64,000 nucleotides of DNA, from contig JAEUWH010000032.1 in assembly GCA_016785955.1 (NCBI GenBank), positions 1 through 64,000 of the forward strand, in the 5' to 3' direction. The notes beneath the pieces were generated by a model that ran no database searches, was not told the DNA's origin, and saw nothing but the letters and a program-made list of their open reading frames with translations. Shown piece by piece: positions 17,424-25,713 of this stretch. Source of the stretch: Pseudobdellovibrionaceae bacterium (GTDB taxonomy: Bacteria; Bdellovibrionota; Bdellovibrionia; Bdellovibrionales; Bdellovibrionaceae). Each line of letters starts with the position of its first letter. The first letter of the stretch is position 1. The position numbers and the translations under genes are program-made.

Positions 17424-17459
17424 GTATGAAATTATTTTCAACTATTGAGTTAAGAATCA

Positions 17460-17508
17460 GGGCCTGTCCTCATTTTCTCGCGACGGCTAGGCAAGTGAGA
17501 ACAGGCCC
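17460..17508. repeat. Interspersed long palindrome, copy A
   Basis: GGGCCTGT at 17460 and ACAGGCCC at 17501 begin an imperfect stem of about 16 pairs around the loop core CTCGCGACGGCTAGGC. Near-identical copies occur at 32094 and 62693 and a half copy at 21327. This copy lies 37 bases after the DOPA dioxygenase-like gene. Confidence 0.8.
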
Positions 17509-17595
17509 CAGTCATCTCGAGAGGAAAATGTAGATCGGCATCTTGAGTGCCGTCATCTTTGGTGAAACTAGCTAGACTTAGATCTTTGTTTGAGA

Positions 17596-17623
17596 GATTT
17601 GGACTTAAGTTTAAGTCCAAATC
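17596..17623 (+). terminator. Perfect 13-bp palindrome followed by T-tract
   Basis: GATTTGGACTTAA (17596-17608) and TTAAGTCCAAATC (17611-17623) are perfectly complementary with a two-base centre, followed shortly by six T at 17629-17634. This fits a Rho-independent terminator for transcription arriving from the DOPA dioxygenase-like gene. A protein-binding operator ahead of the next gene is an alternative. Confidence 0.55.
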
Positions 17624-17652
17624 TTCCGTTTTTTGGGGACGGGGGCAACGAT

Positions 17653-19536
17653 ATGATCCAAAAAAAAAATTTAAGCTGGCGAGATGTTTTGTCCTGTGTC
17701 TGTGTTCGTAAGCGGACGGGCTTGTTGTTGGTGTGGTTTATTTCCGTGGGATGCACACAGAATTTACCGTATTTACAAAGTGAGATTCTTAGGTCGCCGA
17801 CGATGGTGTTCGCAGGCGAACAAAAAGCATCCAAGACTAAGAACGTGACGCTAAAGCCGGCCAAGGATAGTAGCACTCCTCTTTACGGTAATCCCTATAT
17901 GGGCTGGGTTCTAGAGTATAATACCATCGAAGGACTTCCGTACTTGAATAATCATCAATGTCGAGACATGGGAGTTAATGGTAAGTTTTATCCCGAGTTT
18001 GATGTGATCGAAATTTTGAGTTCGTGGGGAGATATTGAAAGGCAGGAAGGCGTTTTAGATTGGAGTCGTCTTGATGCGGCTGTTGAGTTGTGGTCTGGCA
18101 AGGGCAAGAAAATTCGTTTAAGAGTATCTAATGATGACTTGGGACCATACTTTAACTCTGTACCTAGGGATCGCTTAGGATCTCCTGATTGGCTCTATAC
18201 AAAGTACGGCGTTGATAAACAAATTAAGAACTATGATGGTGCTAGCAATTGGCATTTTCCAAATATTGGTCATCCGACCTACCAAGTTAAATTGAAAACG
18301 TTTTTAACAGAACTGGCGAATAAGTATAAAACTCATCCGGCCGTAGAAGCGGTGTCTATCCGGGGGTATGGAGCCTGGGGAGAGTGGCACGATGGGTATT
18401 CATTTCGCAATCAGGATGAAAAGGCTTCGGTGCTTCGGCAAATGATTGGGCTATGGACACAAGCATGGGCCGGGGGACCTCAGATTTTGAGTTTGCCTGT
18501 GTCTATTGATTGTGAAGGAGCTGATTGGAACAGTCCAGAATGCAGTCGTCGAAAAAATGACGACTATGCCGGTTTCAAATATCGTATGGGGTATGATCAA
18601 GCTTTAGATACTCCTATGTTAACTTTTAATAAAGATTGTGTCGGTGCGTGTACGGCGGCGAATGAGTATAGTCTTATGGACGAGTCTTTCCGTAGTAAAA
18701 AACTTCCTCTTATTGGCGAGTTCGGTGGCTTTTACAAGGACTATAAAAACAACAGCAATGGTCGCAATTTTAATTTTGCTAAACAAGATGTTCTGAAACA
18801 AAAACTAAACTATATTACGGCTCTTGGCTGGAGCTGTGACTTGCATGATGCTGATGACTTTTATTCAGAGCAAAAAACTTTGATTAACTCGGTCATGATG
18901 CAGTTGGGGTATCGTCTTTCGGTGAGTCAGGTTGTTCTTCCTGAATTTCTAACGCCGGGAAATCGTTTTACGATGAATCATTCATGGAAAAATGAAGGTG
19001 TCGGTCGATTTTATGGAAATGTTAATTTGAAAGTTTATTTAGTCAATCAAAGTGGCGTTACAGTTTGGGAAGGCACCGAAATGTCTTTGGATCTTTCAGA
19101 TTCTTTGAAGGGCAGTCCAGATCTGGAAAAGTCGTCCCAATTTCTTTTGCCAGGCGAAATTCCCGCGGGAAGTTATCAATTGAAGTTAGCTGTTGTGGAA
19201 GCTCGAGCGGGTTCGAATCAAATCAAACTCGCAATGAAAGATCGGGATGTTGAGGGGCGATATCTGTTGGGAACGGTCGCTGTCAAGTCTGTAGGGTCAG
19301 GAGGAAATACATACTTTTGGTCATTGGGCAGTTATTCCAGTTGTTCAAAAGCCTGTGGTGGAGGGACTCAAAGTCGATCGGTTGTTTGTCAAAACATCAA
19401 CGGACAATCGGCCAAGGAAAGTCTTTGCCCGGCCCCCAAACCAGAAGCGCTGCAATCCTGTAATACGCAATCCTGCGGAGGCAGTAAGCTGAACTCGGCT
19501 CTTTCGGTTATTATTAACAGCTATTTACAAAACTAA
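17653..19536 (+). CDS. DUF4832-like exported protein with C-terminal thrombospondin type-1 repeat
   Basis: After a hydrophobic signal ending in a lipobox-like SVGC, the protein has a long alpha/beta-barrel-like domain of the DUF4832 type. Blocks with possible acidic catalytic residues are VSIRGYGAWGEWHDGYSF and LPLIGEFGGFYKDY. A beta-sandwich-like region follows, then a C-terminal thrombospondin type-1 repeat (WSLGSYSSCSKACGGGTQSR, with a SVVCQN segment and final CNTQSC) with its six cysteines. The barrel suggests carbohydrate binding or hydrolysis, and TSP1 repeats mediate adhesion in animals. Here both are inferred. I start at the ATG at 17653, because an upstream TTG would put the 17596 palindrome inside the gene. 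Confidence 0.75.
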   Translation: MIQKKNLSWRDVLSCVCVRKRTGLLLVWFISVGCTQNLPYLQSEILRSPTMVFAGEQKASKTKNVTLKPAKDSSTPLYGNPYMGWVLEYNTIEGLPYLNNHQCRDMGVNGKFYPEFDVIEILSSWGDIERQEGVLDWSRLDAAVELWSGKGKKIRLRVSNDDLGPYFNSVPRDRLGSPDWLYTKYGVDKQIKNYDGASNWHFPNIGHPTYQVKLKTFLTELANKYKTHPAVEAVSIRGYGAWGEWHDGYSFRNQDEKASVLRQMIGLWTQAWAGGPQILSLPVSIDCEGADWNSPECSRRKNDDYAGFKYRMGYDQALDTPMLTFNKDCVGACTAANEYSLMDESFRSKKLPLIGEFGGFYKDYKNNSNGRNFNFAKQDVLKQKLNYITALGWSCDLHDADDFYSEQKTLINSVMMQLGYRLSVSQVVLPEFLTPGNRFTMNHSWKNEGVGRFYGNVNLKVYLVNQSGVTVWEGTEMSLDLSDSLKGSPDLEKSSQFLLPGEIPAGSYQLKLAVVEARAGSNQIKLAMKDRDVEGRYLLGTVAVKSVGSGGNTYFWSLGSYSSCSKACGGGTQSRSVVCQNINGQSAKESLCPAPKPEALQSCNTQSCGGSKLNSALSVIINSYLQN

Positions 19537-19565
19537 ATTTAGGAAGCAAAAAAAAGGAGAATTTT

Positions 19566-19904
19566 ATGAAAAAAATCAGTGTCTTGATCATCGCGATGAG
19601 CATCACCATGTTGATCAGCCCTTGGGCCCAAGCAGACTGTTGGGGATCTGTGGCCTACTTGACAAAAAAATCTAATGGCAGCATCGACTTTGGAATTTTT
19701 CCTAAAGATAGCTCGTCATGCAATTGCAATACTGTATCGAGCGGTGCCATCGGAAATGGCTCTCGGCAAATTTCGATTCCTGAAGCAAATGCCAATGTTA
19801 AAGAAGCCTATGCAAGCTTGCTAGCCGCAATGACCACGAACACAAAGATTTATGTTTTTACTTCTGGATGCGTCGGGACCGAGGTCATGTCATACGCTCA
19901 GTAA
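19566..19904 (+). CDS. Small secreted hypothetical protein
   Basis: The 112-residue product has a clear signal peptide (KKISVLIIAMSITMLISPWAQA, cleaved before DCWG) and four cysteines in the mature part (DCWG, SSCNCNT, SGCVG). An AAAGGAG ribosome binding site precedes the ATG. The gene follows the DUF4832/TSP1 protein by 29 bases and is probably cotranscribed. I do not recognise the family. Confidence 0.65.
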   Translation: MKKISVLIIAMSITMLISPWAQADCWGSVAYLTKKSNGSIDFGIFPKDSSSCNCNTVSSGAIGNGSRQISIPEANANVKEAYASLLAAMTTNTKIYVFTSGCVGTEVMSYAQ

Positions 19905-20163
19905 AAAAGAATGTCGATGGCCCCTTTGTGTTAAAGAACTTATTGGGTTTTCTTTGTTTCACTCGAAATCATAAAGAATCTCAGGCATGAACATTGAGGG
20001 GCATAGGTGTCATTAATCTAGACAGAACAAGACTAGGTTCTACTTAGATGTAGGCACTTCGACGGGCCGCCAACGAACGCCATATCCGTGTTTTTAGTTG
20101 CTTATAATGCTATTTGAGTTGTGGCTATGATTTTGGCTTTCGGGTTGCAGGCTATGTCTATAT

Positions 20164-21141
20164 ATGAAAATCAAATATTATGCCCTTTCAGTCATTTTAG
20201 CCGGTTTATCGACTGTTTCAGCGGAAACCCCAAAAAACAATTGCAAGGTCTTCTATTTTAAAAATCCAGTCGCTTGGATTGCCAAGTCAAATCTTAGTCT
20301 AAACGAGCTGATCGCGGCTCAAGGGCCTTTTTCTGTTTTACCAGCACATGGAATTACCTCACGACAAATAAACACCCTAGTGGAAAAATATGGTGTCCGC
20401 AGGCAAATGGAATCCCCTCGGCAAGTCGTCGATCCCATCGTTTTAGCAAAATCTATCAATGTATTTCTTAGGTCACACACAGAGCTGAATGCTGAGCAAA
20501 TTAATTCGGTTGAAACCATTTCTTCGGGCAAAGTCATTTCTGACGCAGAACTTTCTCGAATTTGGGCCACACCCACAAGCATGAAATCGCTTGTATTTGG
20601 TTTAACAAATTGGTTATTCCAAAAACCACAAACTGTTCAAAGAGATTTTCGTTTAAAAATCAGGAGTACTTTTTGGCAGTCTATTCATGAGACAACAAAC
20701 GATAAGTCAGGAATTTCTAAAGCTGATATAGAAGGTATTCTAGACTATTATGCCCGCCATTTAACATTAGCGGATGCGCCATTAACGAATGATTTTGCTG
20801 TGAAAGTTATTAGCTTAAACAGAGGTGCAGACTATCAACGCTCCCAATTTGTAATAGGCGGAACGCCTTTATATTCCAGCCTTCATCCCGAATTTTTTAC
20901 TAACGCCGAATTCGTTGCCACTCTTGCCGGTGCTCTTTTCGTAAAAGGCACGCCATTGGGTGAGCTAGCAGCTAAAGAATATTTGCGATATTTGTATTTT
21001 GCTGAACGAGGCACTTTGACAAAAACAGAATCAGATCTTTTCGATCTTCTTCGCAACAATTATCCCAATGTTCGATCTGTTATTAAAACATTTGATCGCC
21101 AACCAGGTAAAACAATTGGACATCAAGATATTATTCTGTAG
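20164..21141 (+). CDS. Exported hypothetical protein
   Basis: The protein of 325 residues begins with a signal peptide (KIKYYALSVILAGLSTVSAE) and is otherwise a soluble, mixed alpha/beta sequence with no recognised motif. Segments such as SFLRSHTELNAEQINSVETI-like helices dominate the first half. No strong ribosome binding site is visible. The 259 bases upstream hold no gene. Function unknown. Confidence 0.6.
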   Translation: MKIKYYALSVILAGLSTVSAETPKNNCKVFYFKNPVAWIAKSNLSLNELIAAQGPFSVLPAHGITSRQINTLVEKYGVRRQMESPRQVVDPIVLAKSINVFLRSHTELNAEQINSVETISSGKVISDAELSRIWATPTSMKSLVFGLTNWLFQKPQTVQRDFRLKIRSTFWQSIHETTNDKSGISKADIEGILDYYARHLTLADAPLTNDFAVKVISLNRGADYQRSQFVIGGTPLYSSLHPEFFTNAEFVATLAGALFVKGTPLGELAAKEYLRYLYFAERGTLTKTESDLFDLLRNNYPNVRSVIKTFDRQPGKTIGHQDIIL

Positions 21142-21326
21142 TTCCTCACGTACTAAGTGAAAAAATGAGTCAGTCAAGGATTGGATCCCAATATCGATAA
21201 AAGATTGTTCCGCAGCCGCAGATCAGGCTTCTGGTCTTTATTCGCATGAGCCCGGATCTTCGCAATTTTCAATTTTTTTATTGCACCAAGATTTTATGAC
21301 ATTTCGAAAAAACAAAAAGTAACCTT

Positions 21327-21350
21327 GCTAGGAAAATGAGAACAGGCCCT
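21327..21350. repeat. Half copy of the interspersed palindrome (copy B)
   Basis: GCTAGG followed by AAAATGAGAACAGGCCCT matches the right half of the element at 17460 with a single mismatch. The left arm and the CTCGCGACG part of the loop are missing, so this is probably a decayed copy. It lies between convergent genes. Confidence 0.65.
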
Positions 21351-21398
21351 AGGCTCTTCAATAAATAAATTTTTGCGCTATTTGAAATTCTAAAAAAA

Positions 21399-21827
21399 CT
21401 AAAGTCCCGATCGTTCAAAAAAGCAGAATTTACCACTACTATCAAAATAGAAACGCAAATTATCTTCAAGTCTATATTCAAAAATAATTAAGGCGCTTCG
21501 GCTAAACGACAGATAGCGAAATGGCGGTTTGCAGTTGAAGTTATCGTCGCCGCCTAAATTGTAGAGCTTTCTAGTTTGAATTTCATCGGTATCAGGCTTG
21601 CCAAAAGTAGACGTTAAATCATCTAGAGTCAGCTGTTGTTGTTCGACTTTAGCTAAAATAGAGTTTACGTTTCTACTTTCCCACACGTGTAGAAGTTTAA
21701 GAAAAAAAAGAGACATAAAAAATGAAAGTATTGAGTATAGAAACATTTTTTTCCATTTTATTCTGCTAAGAATTTTTTTAAGGTATTTCACTCCGAATAT
21801 ACTGTATGTATAAAGGATTTCATTCAA
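21399..21827 (-). CDS. Membrane-anchored hypothetical protein, possibly BamE/OmlA-like
   Basis: A single hydrophobic helix (FLYSILSFFMSLFFLKLLHVW) is followed by about 90 extracytoplasmic residues. The stretch LTLDDLTSTFGKPDTDEI resembles the loop of small BamE/OmlA-like domains, and CKPPFRYLSFSRSALIIFEYRLE could be beta strands. The frame starts with a TTG at 21827; an in-frame ATG at 21746, just before the helix, is an equally good start. Assignment to BamE-like folds is weak. Confidence 0.5.
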   Translation of the reverse strand: MNEILYTYSIFGVKYLKKILSRIKWKKMFLYSILSFFMSLFFLKLLHVWESRNVNSILAKVEQQQLTLDDLTSTFGKPDTDEIQTRKLYNLGGDDNFNCKPPFRYLSFSRSALIIFEYRLEDNLRFYFDSSGKFCFFERSGL

Positions 21828-22035
21828 GAAAAAGTGTTAGAACTCGCCAAAAATCATTGCGTTACAGATGAGGGCTCTTTAATACTGGCCTGTGCTATTT
21901 TTGATAAGAGGGCCTATTTCTTTCTCAATTATGATCTAGAACATATTGTCGGTGTCAGGTTTGTCGTAAACTTTGCTATAAGCTTTGTCGTAAGCTTGCG
22001 GCAAAAACATTCAGCAAAAATGGAGACACTCGACT

Positions 22036-22428
22036 ATGTTTAAACTTGAAATGACAGATTCCAATCAAATCGTGGTGCAGGCACGTAAGTACACTTACAA
22101 TTATTCTATTGATGGCTCTCTTGCAAACCCCCTCGAGGCGACATACGCCGCCCTTGCAGGCTGTGCTGGCGTGTATGTTTTAAAGGCGGCCAAGAAGTTA
22201 GGGAAATCTGTGGTGGGTATACAAATACAATGCAAATCGGTTATCAAACCTGAAAATCCAAATCTTGCGGCCAAATGGATTACGGAAGTTTATTTCCCTC
22301 AAGGGTGGCATTCTGAAGAAAAAGCTAACCTTTTAGCAGCTATTAAAAACTGTGCGGTCAAGGAACTTATTCAAAACGGATCTCATATTGATTTTATTAC
22401 GGAAGAGAAAACTGAACCCGTTGTCTAA
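22036..22428 (+). CDS. OsmC/Ohr-family protein
   Basis: The protein of 130 residues matches OsmC-like thiol peroxidases, which reduce organic or lipid hydroperoxides. NPLEATYAALAGCAGVYVLK carries the first active cysteine and AAIKNCAVKELI the second. GGAG lies ten bases upstream of the ATG. It is a short, single-domain member and stands alone before the barstar-like gene. The specific substrate class (OsmC or YhfA-like) cannot be set by eye. A second OsmC protein is at 62798. Confidence 0.85.
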   Translation: MFKLEMTDSNQIVVQARKYTYNYSIDGSLANPLEATYAALAGCAGVYVLKAAKKLGKSVVGIQIQCKSVIKPENPNLAAKWITEVYFPQGWHSEEKANLLAAIKNCAVKELIQNGSHIDFITEEKTEPVV

Positions 22429-22524
22429 AACTTGGACAGGTATGAAATCATTTTTCACTGATAAGGTTATGCTTTTTGATAATTTCAGTTTTATGTTATT
22501 AACAGTTATCGGCAAGGAGATGTC

Positions 22525-22941
22525 ATGAAAAATTTTTTTTCTTTACTAAGTTTGACTGTAACAGTGGCTTTATTATCTTTTAGTGCTCAGGCGAATGACG
22601 CTGCGGCGGGTTCGTCAGAAATGAATGTTCAAAGTCCTGAATCGACATTGTATATAACCATTTCTGGTGAGAGTGTGCGATCGGTTGATGATATTCATAA
22701 TTTATTTATCAAAGCGTTAGGTCTTGGCGCTGGCTATTCTAAAACATTTGAAAGTTTACAGGCAGAGCTTGTGAAATTTAAATCTCAACGATTTCAAGTG
22801 GCTATTGCTCATGGTGGTCTCTTGAGTTTAAATATCGGTGCCGAAGCACATGATAAGCTTTTAGACGTTTTGAATAACGCTCAAGAGAAAAATTTGGATA
22901 ATTTCGGTTACCCCAATATGATGGTTTATTATTGGCAGTAG
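22525..22941 (+). CDS. Secreted barstar-like protein
   Basis: A signal peptide (KNFFSLLSLTVTVALLSFSAQA) precedes about 115 residues whose core, ISGESVRSVDDIHNLFIKAL, aligns with the opening of Bacillus barstar ([20 protein letters not shown]). The following YSKTFESLQAEL stands where barstar has its barnase-binding helix. The conserved Gly-Asn and one of the two binding Asp residues are not kept, and the other is replaced by Glu. Barstars normally stay in the cytoplasm to inhibit an RNase. An exported form would act in the periplasm or outside. GCAAGGAG precedes the ATG. The assignment is by eye. Confidence 0.55.
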   Translation: MKNFFSLLSLTVTVALLSFSAQANDAAAGSSEMNVQSPESTLYITISGESVRSVDDIHNLFIKALGLGAGYSKTFESLQAELVKFKSQRFQVAIAHGGLLSLNIGAEAHDKLLDVLNNAQEKNLDNFGYPNMMVYYWQ

Positions 22942-22956
22942 ATTCTAAATTTGTTT

Positions 22957-22980
22957 GTGGAAGTTGGCGAGGACTTCCAC
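22957..22980. terminator. Bidirectional terminator-like hairpin
   Basis: GTGGAAGT at 22957-22964 pairs with ACTTCCAC at 22973-22980 around an eight-base loop. It lies between the convergent barstar-like and methyltransferase genes and could end both transcripts. No long T-tract is visible on either side. Confidence 0.55.
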
Positions 22981-22993
22981 TACTGGCTGTGTT

Positions 22994-24064
22994 TTAGATT
23001 TTTGGTCTGGCCCGCGATCTGAAGAGGCAAAGGTTGCCATCGCTGAATTCTTGCGGCTCGGTCCAAAATTGTTTATTCATCCATAGCTTTGCATTGCCCT
23101 TTGTTACTACGGTAATTTTTTTTCGGTACGTAATTTCTTGCAACTGTTCCATGACAGTTGCAAAGCTTGCGTCCGAGAATGAATCAAAAATATAGTAGGT
23201 GTCGGCATCTGGAATTTTAAAACTGTGATTGGATAAATCTTGGGTTACAAAATGTACATGCTGATCGAGTTTTAAATGAGTGCAGGCTTTGGTAGCAATT
23301 TCCACGCGCTCTTTGACATATTCGAATCCTGTGAAATGAATATCTGGACGCATAAGGCCCACGACTAAGCCAATGCGACCATAGCCTGAGCCCAGATCGA
23401 TGAACTGAGATTTTTTACCCAAGTTTAGGTACTTCAGTGCAAGCAGTATTGTCGCATAACTGGACTGCACGCCTATGCCGGCTCCCTCATAGAGTCTTTC
23501 TTTTTGATCCAAGGTTGAGACCTCATTTTGGATATATTCTAGTTCAAAAATTTGATCTAAAATATCGAATGATCTATAAAGTGAAAGTTTGGCTGACCGT
23601 TCGTTCTTTTTAGGGGTTGAATTCAGTTGATGTTCTAATTCGTACAGATCAGACATTTGTGTCAACGCGAACTGCAAGAATTTTTTTTGAAATTCGTAGG
23701 ACATGATTTTAATATGGCTAAGTAAAAAAAATTCTATCTTCGTCAGGGCTTTAGAGGCTTGATGCATCCCTTCGATACTTGAATTTGCAAAAAAGGAATG
23801 AAGGTAAAGCATGGGCTTTAATTCAGAATTTAAAAAACTTTTGATAAACCGATCGAACAATACTTCTGTAGACGAATTTTTGCTTTGAATCCAATGATCA
23901 TCAATTATCTGAAGAATGACATTTTTTATGTAAATACTGTCAATAAAAAAACTAGCTAGATCTTTTTCGTTTGAAAGTTTGAGGACGGAATTTAATGGAG
24001 CCTCGATGTTGTCGAGATCTTTTAATAAAAGAATTTTTTTTAATTCGGATTTATATTCACTCAA
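22994..24064 (-). CDS. SAM-dependent methyltransferase (class I)
   Basis: The C-terminal half carries a class I methyltransferase fold: SQFIDLGSGYGRIGLVVGLM is the SAM-binding motif I, and IHFTGFEYVKERVEIATKAC supplies the acidic ribose-binding residue. The first 170 residues are helical and unassigned. The arrangement is reminiscent of DOT1-like or tRNA/protein methyltransferases with a helical N-terminal domain, but the substrate is unknown. The frame starts with TTG at 24064, which overlaps the stop of an 11-codon leader frame that has its own AGGAG. Confidence 0.8.
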   Translation of the reverse strand: MSEYKSELKKILLLKDLDNIEAPLNSVLKLSNEKDLASFFIDSIYIKNVILQIIDDHWIQSKNSSTEVLFDRFIKSFLNSELKPMLYLHSFFANSSIEGMHQASKALTKIEFFLLSHIKIMSYEFQKKFLQFALTQMSDLYELEHQLNSTPKKNERSAKLSLYRSFDILDQIFELEYIQNEVSTLDQKERLYEGAGIGVQSSYATILLALKYLNLGKKSQFIDLGSGYGRIGLVVGLMRPDIHFTGFEYVKERVEIATKACTHLKLDQHVHFVTQDLSNHSFKIPDADTYYIFDSFSDASFATVMEQLQEITYRKKITVVTKGNAKLWMNKQFWTEPQEFSDGNLCLFRSRARPKI

Positions 24065-24096
24065 TGGCGTGTTAAATAATTCAAGCTATTCGTCAT
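24061..24096 (-). CDS. Eleven-codon leader ORF coupled to the methyltransferase
   Basis: An ATG at 24096 preceded by AGGAG opens a frame encoding MTNSLNYLTRH that stops with TGA at 24061-24063, overlapping the TTG start of the methyltransferase. The only good ribosome binding site in the region belongs to this leader. Translation of the enzyme is therefore probably coupled to it. A sequencing frameshift joining the two is an alternative. Confidence 0.4.
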   Translation of the reverse strand: MTNSLNYLTRH

Positions 24097-24178
24097 ATTG
24101 TCTCCTTTCTCTATTTTAGTGTGGTATTGTCATGTGTTGCAATGCAGATTCTGACATATTTCTCTAGATTCTGATTTC

Positions 24179-24418
24179 TTAGGCGCAGAGCTGAATATCA
24201 AGTTCTAGCTCAGGTGATAATCCCTCGAGAACAATTTGACTTTTCCCATCTAAATTAATCGATCCCCCAGCTTTGACGATATAATCGTTTAGGTCTTTCG
24301 ATGCTGTCACCCATACCGAACCAGAACGACAAATAAGAGTCGCATTTTTATCGATAGAGTCAATTTTTAGAACTTCCCCGCGTTTAAGTGAAATGTGGCC
24401 TTGTTTAAGTTTATTCAT
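24179..24418 (-). CDS. DUF2917 domain protein
   Basis: The product of about 79 residues matches the small DUF2917 family, in which a hydrophobic beta segment (ISLKRGEVLKIDSIDKNATL) is followed by the characteristic ICRSGSVWVTASKD and a D/H-Y-x-V-K-AGGS step. Its fold resembles a cupin-like half barrel; the function is unknown. I start at the ATG at 24418, because the domain begins there. It diverges from the Lrp-family regulator, which may control it. Confidence 0.8.
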   Translation of the reverse strand: MNKLKQGHISLKRGEVLKIDSIDKNATLICRSGSVWVTASKDLNDYIVKAGGSINLDGKSQIVLEGLSPELELDIQLCA

Positions 24419-24482
24419 AATAATAGGATATATTCTTAATATGATTAAGCAAGGTCCAGAATTCACTTAACAGGAAATACGA

Positions 24483-24950
24483 ATGGCATTAAATAATAAA
24501 CGTCTGCAGGCTGACCTCGATGACATGGATTTTAATATTCTTAAAGCGCTGTCTCAAAATGCGAAGGCATCGTACGCCGACCTTGGCACAGCGGTTAACT
24601 TAACTGGACCTGCGGTCCATGGTCGCGTGAAAAAAATGGAAAATTTGGGTGTGATCAAAAGGTATGGCATCGACATCGATTTTCAATTAATTGGTTTACC
24701 TGTGTGTGCGTTTGTTCGTGTACAAACAGGTAAACTCAGTTGCCGAGATGCGGGTAAAAAGGTTGTGCAGTTTGAGGAAGTTATTGAATGCCATGCGGTC
24801 GCTGGCGAAGATGATTTACTTTTGAAAACACGGACGGCTACGCCTCTGGATTTGCAAGAGTTGCTGGATAAATTAAAAACTCAAGGAATCATCGAAAACT
24901 CAGTTTCTATTTTTGTATTGGAGACACACTTTGAAAGGGCACGTCTATAG
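24483..24950 (+). CDS. Lrp/AsnC-family transcriptional regulator
   Basis: The protein of 155 residues has the N-terminal helix-turn-helix of the family (LDDMDFNILKALSQNAKASY, ADLGTAVNLTGPAVHGRVKK) and a C-terminal RAM ligand-binding domain (VQFEEVIECHAVAGEDDLLL, typical of effector binding and oligomerisation). Such feast/famine regulators respond to amino acids. CAGGAAAT precedes the ATG. It diverges from the DUF2917 gene over 64 bases. In eubacteria the AsnC-type often regulates the neighbouring divergent gene; that is inference here. Confidence 0.92.
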   Translation: MALNNKRLQADLDDMDFNILKALSQNAKASYADLGTAVNLTGPAVHGRVKKMENLGVIKRYGIDIDFQLIGLPVCAFVRVQTGKLSCRDAGKKVVQFEEVIECHAVAGEDDLLLKTRTATPLDLQELLDKLKTQGIIENSVSIFVLETHFERARL

Positions 24951-24966
24951 ATGGGTTGGTAATGAC
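24944..24966 (-). repeat. Short interspersed 3' element, copy 1 (minus orientation)
   Basis: Read on the minus strand this is TGTCATTACCAACC followed by CATCTATAG. It is the same element as at 26357, 39520 and 47444, with one mismatch to the longest form. It lies 41 bases after the stop of the minus-strand XRE-cupin gene, and a degenerate tract of ATGACA-like units adjoins it at 24958-24995. Confidence 0.6.
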
Positions 24967-25006
24967 ACTTGGCAATGACAGACACTTGGTAATGACTCTT
25001 AATATG

Positions 25007-25576
25007 TCAGTAAACGACGGGTGCAATCACCACGACGCTGATTGCGATCACGTTCAGTTTTTCTTCGTTAGAATAGGAATGTTTAGAGTCCCCGGGAAAG
25101 GCAAAGACGTCGCCTTTCTTTAAATGATACGCATGGCCTTCGACATGCACGGTGAGTTCACCTTGAATGCAGTGGCAATACTCACGCGTTCCGGATCGAT
25201 GCGGGGTCCCTTTGAGTATTCCTCCTGATTTAATTTCCATTCGGTCCATTTCCATATGGCCAATAGGATCTGGCAAAAGTTTTAGCACTTTGACGGCGCC
25301 TTGCATTTTTTCATGGTAAGGTACCTGATCCGCTTCAATCAATTTGCATACGGCTTGGGCGGGCATAAGCAATTCGTCAATTTGTACGCTGAGCGCCGAC
25401 GCTAGCTTGGCCAAGTTCACCAATGAGGGATTGCCTTCTCCTGACTCCAGATTGGCAATCGTGGAACGTGGTAGACCAGATAAATGGGCCAAATTGTCTT
25501 GGGTCATGCTGCGTTTTTGTCGAATTCCCACCAAATTATCAGCTAGATTTCTTGACAGGTTCCTAAAGTCTGGCAT
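25007..25576 (-). CDS. XRE-family regulator with C-terminal cupin domain
   Basis: The N-terminal Cro/C1-type helix-turn-helix (IRQKRSMTQDNLAHLSGLPR, STIANLESGEGNPSLVNLAK) is joined to a cupin (HRSGTREYCHCIQGELTVHV, then LKKGDVFAFPGDSKHSYSN), a common architecture of regulators that bind a small ligand in the cupin barrel. The ATG at 25576 has GGAG eight bases upstream and is preferred over a GTG at 25585. The gene diverges from sodB across about 137 bases that carry three TTAGCA motifs. Confidence 0.9.
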   Translation of the reverse strand: MPDFRNLSRNLADNLVGIRQKRSMTQDNLAHLSGLPRSTIANLESGEGNPSLVNLAKLASALSVQIDELLMPAQAVCKLIEADQVPYHEKMQGAVKVLKLLPDPIGHMEMDRMEIKSGGILKGTPHRSGTREYCHCIQGELTVHVEGHAYHLKKGDVFAFPGDSKHSYSNEEKLNVIAISVVVIAPVVY

Positions 25577-25603
25577 GGACGTCACTCCGTTGTTGTTGTT
25601 ATT

Positions 25604-25648
25604 TTAGCATCAATGTTAATTTATTAGCATTTTGATATTGTTTTAGCA
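25604..25648. promoter_or_regulatory. Three TTAGCA motifs, candidate operator
   Basis: TTAGCA occurs at 25604, 25624 and 25643, spaced 20 and 19 bases, close to two helical turns. They lie between the divergent XRE-cupin and sodB genes. A regulator binding on one DNA face could use such a phased array; the XRE-cupin protein is the obvious candidate. Confidence 0.35.
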
Positions 25649-25713
25649 AATACCAGAAAAAATAGGAAATCATGTTATAGTTTCCTTAAATTCTTAAATT
25701 AAAGGAGACACCT

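Noticed and set aside
21834-22043. Plus-strand frame of 69 codons before the OsmC gene
   Set aside because: No ribosome binding site or recognised motif, and its end overlaps the OsmC start. It is more likely the OsmC promoter region.
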